From NCBI GenBank assembly GCA_009760855.2, contig WPIO01000006.1, forward strand, positions 957,501-1,021,500: a stretch of DNA of 64,000 nt, read 5' to 3'. The notes beneath the pieces were generated by a model. That model ran no database searches. It saw only the letters and a program-made list of their open reading frames with translations, and had not been told where the DNA came from. Position numbers and translations under genes: made by a program. The stretch is from Cristatella mucedo. Lineage: Eukaryota > Bryozoa > Phylactolaemata > Cristatellidae. Of this stretch, positions 46,260-58,544 are shown in pieces. Positions within the stretch are counted from its first letter, which is position 1; each line of letters begins with the position of its first letter.

Positions 46260-47220
46260 CAGATCTCTTATTTGTGGCTGCATGAACTAGTCGGTGCAGT
46301 GCAGCAGCTACGTTCTTTTCGTTCGTCTGATTGAGCTCCGCCATGCTGGCGTCGTATGACGAAGATCGAATGGTGTCGTATGACGAAGATAACTGCAGTT
46401 TTTGACGTCTCGCTGGCGGCTCTGCTTTGCTACTTTTGACTGCTCATACCTTAGAGTTAATTAAGCCAGAGCGCCAGACTGAAAAAGCAAACATTACTTT
46501 GTATCTCCGTGACGAATCTTTCGAGATGGGCTTGATGTTGCAGTATTATTTGACAGACTGTAAGGCTGTTTTGTTTGCATAACTTCTCCTCGAGCGATGG
46601 TGAAGCTGAAGTAATCGCTAGTCTGTTGAAGCCTGAGGCTGTAATATATTCTAAAAATCTGTATTTCTACTTCAAACTCACTTGCACCATGTGTGTATTG
46701 CAAGTGTTGCAATATTTGTATCTGTGTACTTTAGCTCGCCCATATTTGTAAGGCAGTCTGCCATATGTTTTGGGTGTTATATGTCCTCATTTTGACTAAG
46801 CTAAATCTGACTGTGCGAACGCTGCGAGCCTAGTTCTTGTCATGAAGTTGGAATGCTATATTATCGCCGCTTGTGGTACCGACGTGACAGCTGTTAGTAT
46901 CTACGTTTTAAAGGATTTAGGAAGTTAATAGTTGCGGGGTCCGTATTTCTGTCGTTGCTGTTATGCATCTTTGTTTGAGCGTGGCCAACATCTAAGGTGA
47001 TAGAAAGCTTGCAAGAACGAGCATGCTTGCAAAGTCTATCTTTCGGAGCCCGAAAGTCACAGCTTTGGTAAACTTAAGGACTATGGCTTTAGAAGACGTA
47101 AGCGAAGAGGCTGCATCAGAGCTCATAATGTTGGTGTACAGTGGCATTAATATTATAATATTATATAATAATAATATGTTATTAGAGTTCATAATGTCGG
47201 TGTACAGGGGCAGATCATTA
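46260..47220. other. GSKIP 3' flank, no other feature
   Basis: Presumed 3' UTR and flank; the AT-rich frames here were not convincing. Confidence 0.35.
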
Positions 47221-47224
47221 TAAT

Positions 47225-49865
47225 AATGGTATTAATAATACATTTCTTGTAGTGCCTCCAGAGAACTCAATCTTTTTCTAGGCACTTTACATTTGCTGCA
47301 AAGGAAGCACGATCGAATGGTTAGTGGTAGCATGCTTAATGGCAACGAGCATAACATGGTTAGGGGTGACATGCACCGTGTCAGCATGCATAAGCACTAA
47401 AGGGCGAATTACATGGACCCACGAAATGCTTGATAAATAAATGCGTTTTAATTTCTTTGTAAATGTGGCCAAGTCAGGAGATGTCGCGAGGCAAGTCGGG
47501 AGTGAGTTCCAGGCTTTGGGAGCATATGAACTAATTACATGGTCTCCCAAGACTATAGACCAACAAGCAGTGAATTACAGAAGTCAAGATGGAATGTCAC
47601 AAATGCATGGACCGATTTAGCTGTGGTATCTCTGTTTAAACAAGCCCAAATTTTCGCAGTGTTATGTAGCTGGAAGTAGACAGACTTGACTGTTTAGCTG
47701 ATGTGGTCGTCTGAAAGGTCACTTTGGAACAGGATGCGTAGATTTCGTGCAGATTCCAGACATATGCTGGTAGATCCGATTTTTGAGCGTTGGCCTTTCC
47801 AACTTCTGAATCGCACTTGGTTTGCCGATAACTAGTAAGTTGGTTTTATCATCATTCAAATTAAGAAAGTTTGCTGCCATACATGTGTGGATGTCATCAA
47901 TACATGCAGCAAAAGAGTGGAAGTTCGACATGTTCAATGGCTGGGGGGATCAAAGCAAAGGTACAACTGAATGTAATCTGCTTAAAAGTGAAAGCGTAGA
48001 TTGTGCTTGGTAATCACGTCAAAAAGAGAGTATACACAGTGAAAAGACTAGGACCAAGCACAGAGCCCTGAGGTACCCCATACTTCAGAGGTTCCTCGGA
48101 CGATCTGTGTCCATTCATATCAGTACTCTGTAGTCTCCAACTGAATAGGACCTGAACCAGGGCAGTGTCAGTGATGCCCAGGCGTGATGAGAGATGCCCG
48201 AGGACTTGGTGGTCGATAGTATCAAAAGCTGTCGAAAGATCCAGCATAAAAGTAGAGATACTCTATGTAAGTTTGCGTTCCCTAAATATGTCGTTATGCA
48301 CCCAAAGCAGTGCTGAGTTTGTGGAATGATTTGCATTAAACCAGACTGGAACTTGCTAGCAAGGTTGAAGTCTCAATATACGAGTTTAGCTGGTGTGCCA
48401 CGACTCATTCCAGTGTCCTATAGGAACAGTAGAAGGGAGACTGGGTAGAAGTTGCTCACGTTCTCTTGGTCTTGTGTTGCTTTCTTGAGTAGTGGCCTGG
48501 CTGCAGCCTGTTTGAAAGGTGCTGGAAAATGACCTGAGGTTATTGACATATTTATGATGCTACTTATGCATGGCAGCAGCAGATCTATGCGTCGTAGGAG
48601 CAGGACAGTGGGAATACCATTTAGAGGACTAGTTGTATTCTTTGATTGGCAAATGAGCTTCAGAACGAGGTCATTAGTGGCCTCCTTGAATGGAGACATT
48701 GAGGTGCTGCATGGAATTGAGGAGTCCAGGGAGTTCGCCGCCACCCTAGGGATGGACTCCCTGATCTTGTCTGTCTTGTTGACAAAGAAGCTAGAGGAGT
48801 GATCAGCTAGATCATCACTTGGATTAGAAATAATAATATTAATGATCCACTTGATAAAGTGCCCTCAGAGAACTCGATCTCTTTATGGGTGCTTTACATT
48901 TGTTGCAAAGCAAAGGGAACTAGGTAAGGCGCTAACCTGGGAGCGGTTCTAGGTGGTTGATCGTCGGCATCAGTATTTTTGGATTGTGTATCTGAATCAA
49001 TAATGTTTTTATGGAAGCTAGACTTGGCCTTTGCTAGGATCGATTGGTACGATCTACAGTAGTTCTGGTATGCCTTTCCATGGACAGTCAATCCTGATCT
49101 TTCGTATGCTTTTTCAAGCTTGGGCTTAGTAGACCTAACTAGTTTAATGTCCCTGGTAAACCATAAGCCGTCTGGGCGATGGCGAACAGTGTGCTTAGTC
49201 AGAGGTGCAAATTTGTCGAGCATGTCAGCCAGTGTCGTGTTGTAGCTGTCTACCAATAATGACAGATCAGAGGGAGGACTGAGCAGCAGAGGCGAGGCAG
49301 ATATTCTCGCAGGGACAGCATCAATGTTAAGGGCCTTGAGGTATCGCGGTTCACATGTGATTTTAGAGTAGAAGGGGGTGCACATTGTAGACTGAATGAG
49401 ATCTGCAGGTGGTCAGATAAGGAGAATTTGGTAATAATTCGTGATTGCCTGCAGTTATGTGTGAAAATTTGGTCGAGTGTGTGTGACCCTAGATGTGAAT
49501 AGCGCCATGTATACATGAGCCACGAGAGACAGTGAGTCAATCAGTGTCCGAAATTCGGTGCTGAAGGCGTCGGATACATTATCAAAATGAATGTTGAAAT
49601 AACTCATAATGAGGAAAGCTTGATTTCTTGCTCATGGAATTGAATGAGGTCAGAGAGAAATCTTGAAATAAAGAAGGTATTTGTACCTGAAAGACAATAG
49701 ACTACTGCAACCACTGATTGCTTGTTGTCAGATGAACTCATAGATCAGTGCAATAGATTCGAAAACACAGATTCGAAGGACTGCTTCGAGGGGGATTGCA
49801 AACGGCTTGAAATCGAAGGACGATTGTGTAGTAACATCGACTCCGCATTAGTTTGATTGATCTAG
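47225..49865 (-). mobile_element. LINE (CR1/L2 type), longest copy: EN to 3' end, pseudogene
   Basis: Reading minus from 49865: endonuclease remnants (VVAVVYCLSGTNTFF; FNIHFDN, where the usual GDFNIH has become SYFNIH; SHTLDQIFTHN, SDHLQISFSL), the linker (LLDSYNTTLADMLDKFAPLT-like, WFTRDIK), the RT start (LPCISSIINMSITSGHFP, VSNFYPVS), RT core (AFDTIDHQVLGHLSSRLGI, YGVPQGSVLGPS) and 3' UTR with tail at 47225. Frameshifts and stops break it. A second LINE tail is inserted at 48835-48905. Confidence 0.85.
48835..48905 (-). mobile_element. Nested LINE tail
   Basis: TTGATAAAGTGCCCTCAGAG..CTTTACATTTGTTGC inside the larger LINE copy, so a later insertion. Confidence 0.65.
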
Positions 49866-49869
49866 GGGT

Positions 49870-50560
49870 GTTTGAGAGGGAGACGTGTTGTTTGTGCCGG
49901 TAGTCGCACACAGATCAAGACGGCTTCAGCAGATGCCATTTATTACGGAATCTTAGAACCGGGCCAGCACGCTGGCCTGGAAGCAGCGGCTGCAAGTGGG
50001 TCCGCAGTTTTCGCCTCAGCGGCTTCCGCCGGTGCTGTCCACTGTCGTGGTACAGCAGACCCAGCAAGACGCTTGCAGGGAGGGGTGGCGTCGTTAATAG
50101 TCGTAGAGCTTTTACCGATTTTAGTCAAGTTTTGGTTAAGGCGAGCAGGTAGAGGCCTTTTTTAGAAATACGGTCGCTTAGTAATAGGGGTTTATTGCAC
50201 TTCGAATGAGGATTCCAAGGACAGGCGTTAAGTTGGGCCGCCAGAGTTATAGCAGGTCTGCTGACCACTAAGGTAAAAAGATTCACGGCAGCGCTTGAGA
50301 GAGAACGCGCTGAGCGGTTCTAGACAATGCCAAGAATATCAAACGAGCGGTTACTCAGCTCCGCACCACGTCTGCTTCGGGGCGTGTTTTTTTAATGCAT
50401 AATCCTCTGACCTTAGTGACAGGAATAACATCTAGGAATGCATTTCTTGAACGGCGATAGTGAAACGATCATAGGTACGCACGATTTTAACTAACGAGCA
50501 GGTTTCTAGCCGCCGGCGTATCCAACACCGGCGTGGCTGACCTAGTCTTAAGCGGTAAGC
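49870..50560. other. No feature recognised
   Basis: Possibly the 5' part of the adjacent LINE; the plus frame at 49872-50165 (Ala-rich) has no family features. Confidence 0.3.
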
Positions 50561-50564
50561 GTTC

Positions 50565-50925
50565 AATTATAATAATGATAATAACGCAGTTGATAAAGCG
50601 CCCTCAGAGAACTCAATCTCTTTCTAGGCACTTTACATTTGCTGCAAAGGGAAGCGCGATTGAATGGCGAGTAATATCACACTTCATAAACATGAATAAC
50701 ATGGTTAGGGGTGACATGCTTAGGGTCAGCATGCAAATGTGGTTAGTGGCAGCATGCGCTGTGTCAGCACGCATAAGCACGTGAAGGACGAATCGCAGGT
50801 ACCCACTAAATGCTATCCTAAATAGATGTGTTTTCCAGTTCTTTTTAATGTGGTCAAGTCAGGGGATGTTGTGACGAAAGTCAGGAGAGTGAGTTCCGGG
50901 CTTCGGGAGCATTCAGATGTCTATA
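50565..50925 (-). mobile_element. LINE 3' end fragment
   Basis: Tail, CATGC-rich 3' UTR and last codons of the LINE frame. Confidence 0.75.
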
Positions 50926-51082
50926 GGCATGTAGTTGTCTACGTACTACGGTCAATAGAGACGCTCGGCTGGTCCGTCGTCAGCGGCGTGGCAGCCATAT
51001 CAATCCACTTCCATTTGAGCTTTCCAGACTCCCTGAATTGAAGCGAGAAATAGATTTAACTATTCTCCGTCTGGTTTATGCA

Positions 51083-51247
51083 ATGGCACACAAGGTAAGG
51101 CGGCTGCTTTTCGCGACCTCGGTCCCGAGGTCGCGGGTTCGAATCCTGTGGTGGGCGATTCTTTATCGCCGCTTTAAGCGGTGGGGATAGCCGTCAAGGC
51201 TCTCCTTTCGCTATGCAAAAATAGGCTGTTAAATCAACTTGTATTTA
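51083..51247 (+). mobile_element. SINE-1 copy
   Basis: Head ATGGCACACAAGGTAAGG, B box GGGTTCGAATCC, end AGGCTGTTAAATCAAC. Confidence 0.8.
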
Positions 51248-51464
51248 TTTTTATTTGACTTAACCCGGATCGAGGTCAAGTTCTCTTGGGGCACTATGCA
51301 AATCCAATACGTTTTGGAAGGGCACGAGCTCAATTGAAACCGTCAAAGGTGCTGCAGCATTACGACGCTATAGGTTACCACCTATCTTGGGTAGACCAGG
51401 AGTGTTAAATGAGGCGAGAGTGCATTACCCCCAACGCGTGTGCGAACTTGGAGCTTTATAATAA

Positions 51465-52940
51465 TAATAATAAAGTACTTGATAAAGCGCCCTAAGAGAA
51501 CGTAATCTCTTTCTAGGCGCTTTACATTTGCTGCAACGGAAAATGCAATTAAATGGTACGTAAAATCATGCTTGAAAAACAAGCAAAACGAATAACATGG
51601 TTAGGGGTGACATGCACAGGGTCAGCATGCAAATGTGGTTAGTGGCAGCATGCATAGTGTCAGCATGCATAAACACATCAAGGACGAATCACAGGGACCC
51701 ACTAAATGCTGTCCTAAATAGGTGTGTTTTTAAGTTCCTTTCAAATGTGGTCAGGTCAGGGGATGTTCTGACGCAGGTCGGGAGGGAGTTCCAGGCTTTG
51801 GGAGCATACGAACTAAATGCACGGTCTCCAAAGGATTTCAGGTTTGTACGAGGTATTTCTAGACTGTTGGATTCCGAAAAGCGGGTGGTACGATGCTTGG
51901 CCTGATGGGGGAGTATGTCGGAGAGATAGGCTGAAGCCATAGAATGAAGGAACCTAAAAGTGAGCGACAAAACCTTAAAGTCAATCCGTTGCTTGACTGG
52001 TAGCCAGTGCAGGTCGGCGAGAAGTGGAGTAATGTGGCAACTGCGACGCTCACGACAGACAAGCCTAGCTGCAGAGTTTTGCACCAGCTGCAATCGCCTG
52101 ATCGCACATGCTGGTAGGCCAGTAAGCAGTGAGTTGCAGAAGTCAAGACGAGATTTCACGAATGCATGGACCAACTTGGACGTGGTATCCTTATCTAAAC
52201 AAGCCCTAATTTTAGCAATATTTTGAAGCTGAAAATAGGCAGATTTGACCGTGGAGCTGATATGGTCGTCTAACGAGAGGTCGCTTTGGAATATGACACC
52301 TAGATTTCGAGCTGATTCGACAGGAGATATGCAAGCAGAGCCAATTTTGAGCGTCAGCCTTTCCAATTTCTGAATCACACTGGGTTTTCCCATAACTAGT
52401 AAGTTAGTTTTATCATCGTTCAGTTTTAGAAAATGTGCTGCCATCCGTGTGCGGATGTCATCAATGCATGCAGCAAGTGAGTTGAGAGAATTTGAGGTGC
52501 TCGAAGGCTGGGAGGGATCAAAGCAAAGGTACAACTGAGTGTCATCCGCATAGAAGTGAAAGCCTAGATTGTGCTTGGCAATCACATCAGCAAGAGGCAG
52601 AGTATAAACCGTGAAAAGAACCGGACCTAGCACGGAGCCCTGAGGTACTCCATATTTCAGAGGTACTTCAGATGATCTTTGTCCATTCACGTCAATACTC
52701 TGGAGTCTCCCACTGACATAGGACCTGAACCACTGCAGAGCAGTGCCAGTGATGCCCAGGCGAGATGAGAGGCGCTCTAGAAGAACTTTGTGATCGATGG
52801 TATCAAAAGCTGCCGAAAGATCGAGCAAAACAAGCAGAGACACTCTACCCATGTCTGCATTCCTAAGTAGGTCGTTGTATACGCGAAGCAATGCTGACTC
52901 TGTGGAATGATTAGCTCTAAAGCCGGACTGGAACTTTGCC
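51465..52940 (-). mobile_element. LINE (CR1/L2 type), young 5'-truncated copy
   Basis: Unbroken frame (stop at 51689) from within RT to the C-terminus: FQSGFRANHSTESALLRV, DLSAAFDTIDHKVLLERL, GVPQGSVLGP, FYADDTQLYLCF (intact YADD), LPVKQRIDFKVLSLTF, SYAPKAWNSLPTC. Truncated at about 52936, where the endonuclease half is missing. About 95% identical in protein to the copy at 55022. Confidence 0.9.
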
Positions 52941-53009
52941 GCTGAACTGAAGAAAACTTGGGAAATATTCGCGTTAAGCCGAGGCTTGTAAGCAGTGCTA
53001 TGTTTCATT

Positions 53010-53715
53010 ATGCAATAAGATTTATGTGTGACGTAAGATCTGAAGAGTAGATCAAGAGCGTGCCTGACCGCTGGCATCTTAGGGCAGCTGTCTGCCGGTC
53101 GGCGAGTCTTACCGACGAGCTTTCACAGCTATAAGCTTGCAATGAGTCTTTTTTATGTTGCCTGCCGTCACAGCGGTAATGTGTAAGCAATTCTTCACGC
53201 TTTCGCTAGGGCGGAGTTGCAGATTGTACGGCTCGGCTTGCAAGATTTCGAGCGCCGTGTCGTTACCTTTGGCGTATTACGAGCACCTGGTCAGTACTCA
53301 GTGTACGCGTTAAGCGCCGCCTATACTAGGAGAGTTTAAGAGGATGTAGCATGCGGTGTCTGAAGTGATTGAGAATATCTGAGTACCTTCGGCGGAAGTG
53401 CTGGATAATATCTGAGGACTCTTAAGTCTTCCGGTGCCGGTCTCGTTGAGTGTGACTATGTTAGTGAACGTAGTATCTGAGGCAAGAATATAATCGCTGC
53501 ATTGAGGCGTGTACTCAAGGTAGTATTGATTGATTGAAAGCTGAAGTCGCTATTTTCTCTAACAAAATCTGTAATTCAAATAAGGAATCATCTGATGGTA
53601 TTACAAGAATTATACTGCAGAGCCAAACCAATACCAAGCTTTTCACAGAAATGTATTGCACAGAAGTTAGGCGAATTCAGAATCAATTCTCATTCTAAAG
53701 AGTCCACGATGTAGA
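53010..53715. other. No feature seen
   Basis: Spacer between LINE and SINE copies. Confidence 0.35.
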
Positions 53716-53721
53716 AACAAA

Positions 53722-53885
53722 TCTTAGCTCATTTGGCAGCCTCGTTTGTATAGCGGAAGAAGAGCTTTATTGGCTGTCGCCGCCGCTTGCAGCCAGCAAT
53801 ATAGGATTGACCAAACGTAGGATTCGAACTTACGACCTCGGTAGTGAAGAGCGAGCACCTTACATCCTGGGCTATCATGGCCAGT
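53722..53885 (-). mobile_element. SINE-1 copy
   Basis: Minus copy, diverged, with reverse B box GGATTCGAACTTACGACC. Confidence 0.7.
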
Positions 53886-53974
53886 ACTGAGAGCACAGCA
53901 GGCTATAGAAGCAATTAGATGTACTAGTCCAAAAAGACTGGACACCCTTAGCGCTGAGGCACTATAAAAAGATG

Positions 53975-54150
53975 GTGAGCCGCGATGGCACACAAGCTAA
54001 GGTGGTTGCTTTCATGTCCTCAGTCCCGAAGTCGTGGGTTCGATTCCTGCTGTGGGTGATTCTTTATCGCTACTGCAAGCGGTGGTGATAGCCGTAAAGG
54101 CTCTTCCATCTCTATACAAAAAGATGCTGTTTAATCAGCTAGGCTTTATT
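53975..54150 (+). mobile_element. SINE-1 copy
   Basis: Plus copy with head GTGAGCCGCGATGGCACAC, B box GGGTTCGATTCC and end TTTAATCAGCTAGGC. Forms an inverted pair with the copy 90 bases to the left. Confidence 0.8.
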
Positions 54151-54159
54151 TATGTATTT

Positions 54160-55015
54160 ATGTCTAATGTTAAAGGCAATATAAAAAAATAGCAGCAATC
54201 GCTGACGCGAAGTCTGGTGGCAATAAAGCTTAGAATCTTACAAGGAGGAACTTAAGTGGGCCAAAGACGGCTGCCGGACGTCCGACTGCTTGTATCTAAA
54301 AGAAGTAGACGCTGGTTATTACTTTTGCGCCTACCACCTTTTCCAGATAATATTGCACAGTCGTAGTTGCAATAGGCTGGGTAGCGGCAACTCGCAATCA
54401 GCCAAACAGAACGGAGTTCACAGCCGCCACGTTGCTATCGGCAAGAGAAATAAAATATGCACCTGGTTGAACATTTTCGAGGGACATTTGGTCCGGCCGG
54501 CCGCGGCGACTGTGTTTAGCACAATGCGCTCTATTGAGCAGTTTTTGTTCCCTGCTTTCTATAAATGACATGTATCAAGTGAGGGAAAACGAGAGAAGTA
54601 GAAAAATCAAAAGCCCGTTCGCGAGCTTGACTCTACCAAGTAATTGACCTGCCCGATCCCAACTCCGCAACTTCTATAAGTTGAGAGCATGTTGGTAACA
54701 CCTGTACATCACTGAAATCTTTACTGACTTTAAAAGGCCCTAATCTGTAGTATCTAGTAGTGCTAAACACGAATACAACCATAATTTCTTATTGGCCCTC
54801 GTTTTAAAGATAATTCATATAGTTCATTTTCTGTGTTCACCACATAAATGTATCCAGTAGGACTGCAACAGCATCCTAAATAAGCCTAGACCGACGTAAT
54901 ACTGCATCGCATTACATCATACCGTCACGCACAAATCAGCCAGAGTTTATGGCACCGCTTTCTGTTGCAATGCAATACTACTGCCTGGTGGCTACTGCAG
55001 TAAGCTGGCGTCATA
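54160..55015. other. No feature seen
   Basis: Unremarkable AT-rich spacer. Confidence 0.35.
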
Positions 55016-55021
55016 ATAATA

Positions 55022-56583
55022 ATAATAGTTAAAGACACTGGAACGGGTCGCGGCAGACCAGCTGAACTCGTATATCGAAACCTCACACCTTGCTAGTAAG
55101 TTCCAGTCTGGCTTTAGAGCTAATCACTCCACAGAGTCAGCATTGCTTCGGGTATACAACGACCTACTTAGGAATGCAGACATGGGTAGAGTGTCTCTGC
55201 TTGTTTTGCTCGATCTTTCGGCAGCTTTTGACACCATCGATCACAAAGTTCTTCTAGAGCGCCTCTCATCTCGCCTGGGCATCACTGGCACTGCTCTGCA
55301 GTGGTTCAGGTCCTATCTCAGTGGGAGACTCCAGAGTGTTGACGTGAATGGACAAAGATCATCTGAAGTACCTCTGAAATATGGAGTACCTCAGGGCTCT
55401 GTGCTAGGTCCGATCCTTTTCACCGTTTATACTCTCCCTCTCGCTGATGTGATTGCCAAGCACAATCTAGGCTTTCACTTCTATGCGGATGACACTCAGT
55501 TGTACCTTTGCTTTGATCCCTCCCAGCCTTCGAGCACCTCAAATTCTCTCAACTCACTTGCTGCATGCATTGATGACATCCGATCATGGATGGCAGCAAA
55601 TTTTCTAAAACTAAACGATGATAAAACTAACTTACTAGTTATGGGCAAACCTAGTGTTATTCAGAAATTGGAAAGGCTGACTTTCAAAATTGGCTCTGCC
55701 AGCATATCTCCAGTTGCATCAGCTCGAAATCTAGGTGTCATATTCCAAAGCGACCTCTCGTTAGACGACCACATCAGCTCCACGGTCAAATCTGCCTATT
55801 TTCAGCTTCATAACATTGCTAAAATTAGGGCTTGTTTAGATAAGGATACCACGTCCAAGTTGGTCCATGCATTCGTGACATCTCGTCTCGACTTCTGCAA
55901 CTCACTGCTTACTGGCCTACCAGCATGTGCGATCAGGCGATTGCAGCTGGTGCAAAACTCTGTAGCTAGGCTTGTCTGCCGTGAGCGTCGCAGTTGCCAC
56001 ATTACTCCACTTCTCGCCGACCTGCACTGGTTACCAGTCAAGCAACGGATTGACTTCAAGGTTTTGTCGCTCACTTTTAGGTCTCTTCATTCTATGGCTC
56101 CAGCCTATCTCTCCGACATACTCCCCCATCAGGCCAAGCATCGTACCACCCGCTTTTCGGAATCCAACAGTCTAGAAATACCTCGTACAAACCTTAAATC
56201 CTTTGGAGACCGTGCATTTAGCTCGTATGCTCCCACAGCCTGGAACTCCCTCCCGACCTGCATCAGAACATCCCCTGACCTGACCACATTTAAAAGAAAC
56301 TTAAAAACATACCTATTTAGGACAGCATTTAGTGGGTCCTTGTGATTCGTCCTCGATGTGCTTATGCATGCTGACACTGTTCATGCTGCCACTAACCACA
56401 TTTGCATGCTGACCCAGTGCATGTAACCCCTAACCATGTTATTCATTTTGTTTGTTTTTCAAGCATGATTTTACTTACTATTCTATTGCGTATCACTTTG
56501 CAGCAAATGTAAAGCGCCTAGAAAGAGATTAAGTTCTCTGAGGGCGCTTTATCAAGTGCAATATTATTATTATTATTATTATT
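55022..56583 (+). mobile_element. LINE (CR1/L2 type), young 5'-truncated copy
   Basis: Starts directly after an AAT repeat with frame LKTLERVAADQLN and stays open to TGA at 56343-56345: RT with AFDTIDHK, GVPQGSVLGP and FYADDTQLYL, then the C-terminal region. The 3' UTR and tail end in (ATT)n. Lacks the endonuclease, so not autonomous. Confidence 0.92.
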
Positions 56584-56839
56584 ACGTCCGCTCACGTTCG
56601 CCCGCTCGTGTCACCACGTGAGACTCCACAAGAGCCGCCGCCGCCGCCGCCAGAGACACTTGTAACACAACACAAGTGACCGCATACGTGACTGTTACTT
56701 CTGCTTGGTTCCTCCTTCTCTTTCCGGTGGAATGACGAAGCAAAAGAAGTCGAAAATAGTCAACCTAGACCTTCAGACCAGTTCCGCATAGTGAGAGATT
56801 TCCTATTCCAGAACCTCCAGCTTTACATTCTCTGGATTC

Positions 56840-57935
56840 ATTTGATGAGGACATGAGTAAGCCGACCTGTTGTTCTCCTTGCACGTCAGCATGTAACGAT
56901 CCCGAATTCCACTTTGGTTCATCATCAATCCAACTGAGAACAACACAGGAAGAACTAAATTGGTTCGCTATTTCGACCTATCCAAGAACAAGGCAAATTT
57001 GCTACGATCAAGGCTGCAACAGTGGAATCTTCTTGAAGATTCTCACAATTAGCTTATATTAAAAGCGCCACCAGCACTCGGAGCCTTTCTTTCAGAAAGA
57101 AAAGTAATCTGAAAGTGTCCTGTTCCGATATTGAGGGCCTCACAAACGCCTTACAAATCACTCATGACCCATCCTAATGAAGATTATTTGTAGACTCCTC
57201 GAAACTGGATCTTTAGGCAAGGCTAATATCGCGGCTAGCCTGGGAGCTGCTCCGTTGCATTTTTGCACAATGGAAACCGTCTTCCTGTCTATTCCAGTAG
57301 TGCATGCTGTCCGAATGAAAGAGGTGCACGCGGTAACTTGTCCTTTTAATGGGATTGCAGCAGTGAGATACAAAATTCACGTGTTTCTTACGTGAGTGAG
57401 TTTCTTATAGCCGAGAAAAGGAGTTGCACTACTTGCAGAAGAAATGGACTCGCAGATAAAATTTAGCAGCTGGAGAGAAGAATAGCCAGCACCTATTTCT
57501 GGTCCACGCTCGCAAAATCCTGCTACCAGTCCTTCACATCCAACTAGATTTAATGAAGAACTTCGTGAAAGTCATACGGCGCACTTCGCCAGCTTTCGGA
57601 TACCCGCATAGACATTGCCTCGACTCAGCGAAGCAAAGATTAAAGAGGGAGTTGGGTGGGTCCTCAGAGATTCGAGAGCTCTTCAAAGAGACCGGTTCAA
57701 CAACTTGCTGCAGGGTGATGCGAAACAAGTATGGAATGCTTTCTGCCTAGTGTGCACAATCTTTCTCGGGTATGCTAGGGCAGAATACCACAGGGAACTA
57801 GTAGAAGACATGCTGAGGCAGTATCAGAAACTTGGCTGCAATATGTCTCTTAAGATCCACTTCCTTCATTCTCATTTGGATTTCTTCCACGACAACTGTA
57901 TTATTCAACAAATGCTGACGTGCCGAGCCTAATAT
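56840..57935 (+). pseudogene. Decayed copy of a widespread uncharacterised invertebrate protein family
   Basis: Blocks in shifting frames keep the family order as I recall it: TQEELN then (after a +1 shift) LVRYFDLSKNKANLLRS and RLQQWNLLE; LPVY/LPSIPVVHAVRMKE; LMKNFVKVIRRTSPAFGY; RLSEAKIKEGV; AFCLVCTIFLGYARAEYHRE; and the hallmark GCNMSLKIHFLHSHLDFFHDN, which breaks off where the usual GERFHQD block would follow. Such proteins occur in many copies in cnidarian, arthropod and mollusc genomes, which suggests a mobile element, but I cannot name it. Stops and frameshifts make this copy dead. Confidence 0.6.
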
Positions 57936-58234
57936 GACCAATGAGCAACACAGAGTAAGAAGACAGCTGTTAAAGTCTTCGACGCTATGCACTGGATGCG
58001 ACGGCGGACGATTTGCCCCTACGCGCCAGTACGCCGCCGGGGCAATTAATACGAGCTCGACCTGCTACTACCGAGTCCCCTGTAGACGCGCTATTGTAGC
58101 GCCGCATGCCCTGCATTGACTTCCGGGGTTGCGCCTCTCCGCGTCTACCCGCTGTCTGAGTGTTGGCTTGTTGGGAGCCTTCCCGACGACGACGGGGGGG
58201 GCGGTGTCGCCGTGCGGCCGAACAGCGGCAGAGG

Positions 58235-58343
58235 ATGCTCAACTGGCTGCTTGGCAAGAGCGGCTTGGCAGAGTCGAAGAAGGGTCAAGCCGCGTCGCAA
58301 GCTGCCAAGACCGACGATCAGCGATCGCTCGCCCCTTCGCTAG
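58235..58343 (+). CDS. BORCS5: BLOC-1-related complex subunit 5, exon 1
   Basis: First of three exons (58235-58343, 58545-58819, 62795-63118) coding 235 residues (human about 196). BORCS5 (myrlysin) is the membrane-attached subunit of BORC, which recruits ARL8 to lysosomes for outward transport. This exon encodes MLNWLLGKSGLAESKKG and a polar linker. The ATG has A at -3 and an in-frame TGA lies at 58157. Known BORCS5 proteins start Met-Gly and are N-myristoylated; this start has Leu2, so either myristoylation is absent or an unseen upstream exon supplies the true start. It ends in phase 1 at GTACGC. Confidence 0.72.
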
Positions 58344-58544
58344 GTACGCACGACCGGCTCCAGAAAGGCGGGCGGCCGGCCGGCCGGGCGGCCGGCCGGG
58401 CGGCCGCGCGCCTCGAGGCCTCAGCCTATGAGCGCAGCTCTGAACTCCGACTGCTGCGGCGCGCCGGTGGCCGTCCGTCGGCACTCCCGCACGGCCCGAG
58501 AGCGCGTCGTCGGCGGCGGTGGCTGATTGCGTCTCCTGCTGCAG

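Noticed and set aside
46494-46712. Minus frame in the GSKIP 3' flank
   Set aside because: Reads fairly well but lies in the presumed 3' UTR and has no splice or start context.
51000-51250. tRNA gene near 51.1 kb
   Set aside because: A and B boxes are present but it continues into the SINE-1 body and lacks an acceptor stem; the same applies to all tRNA-like hits in the window.
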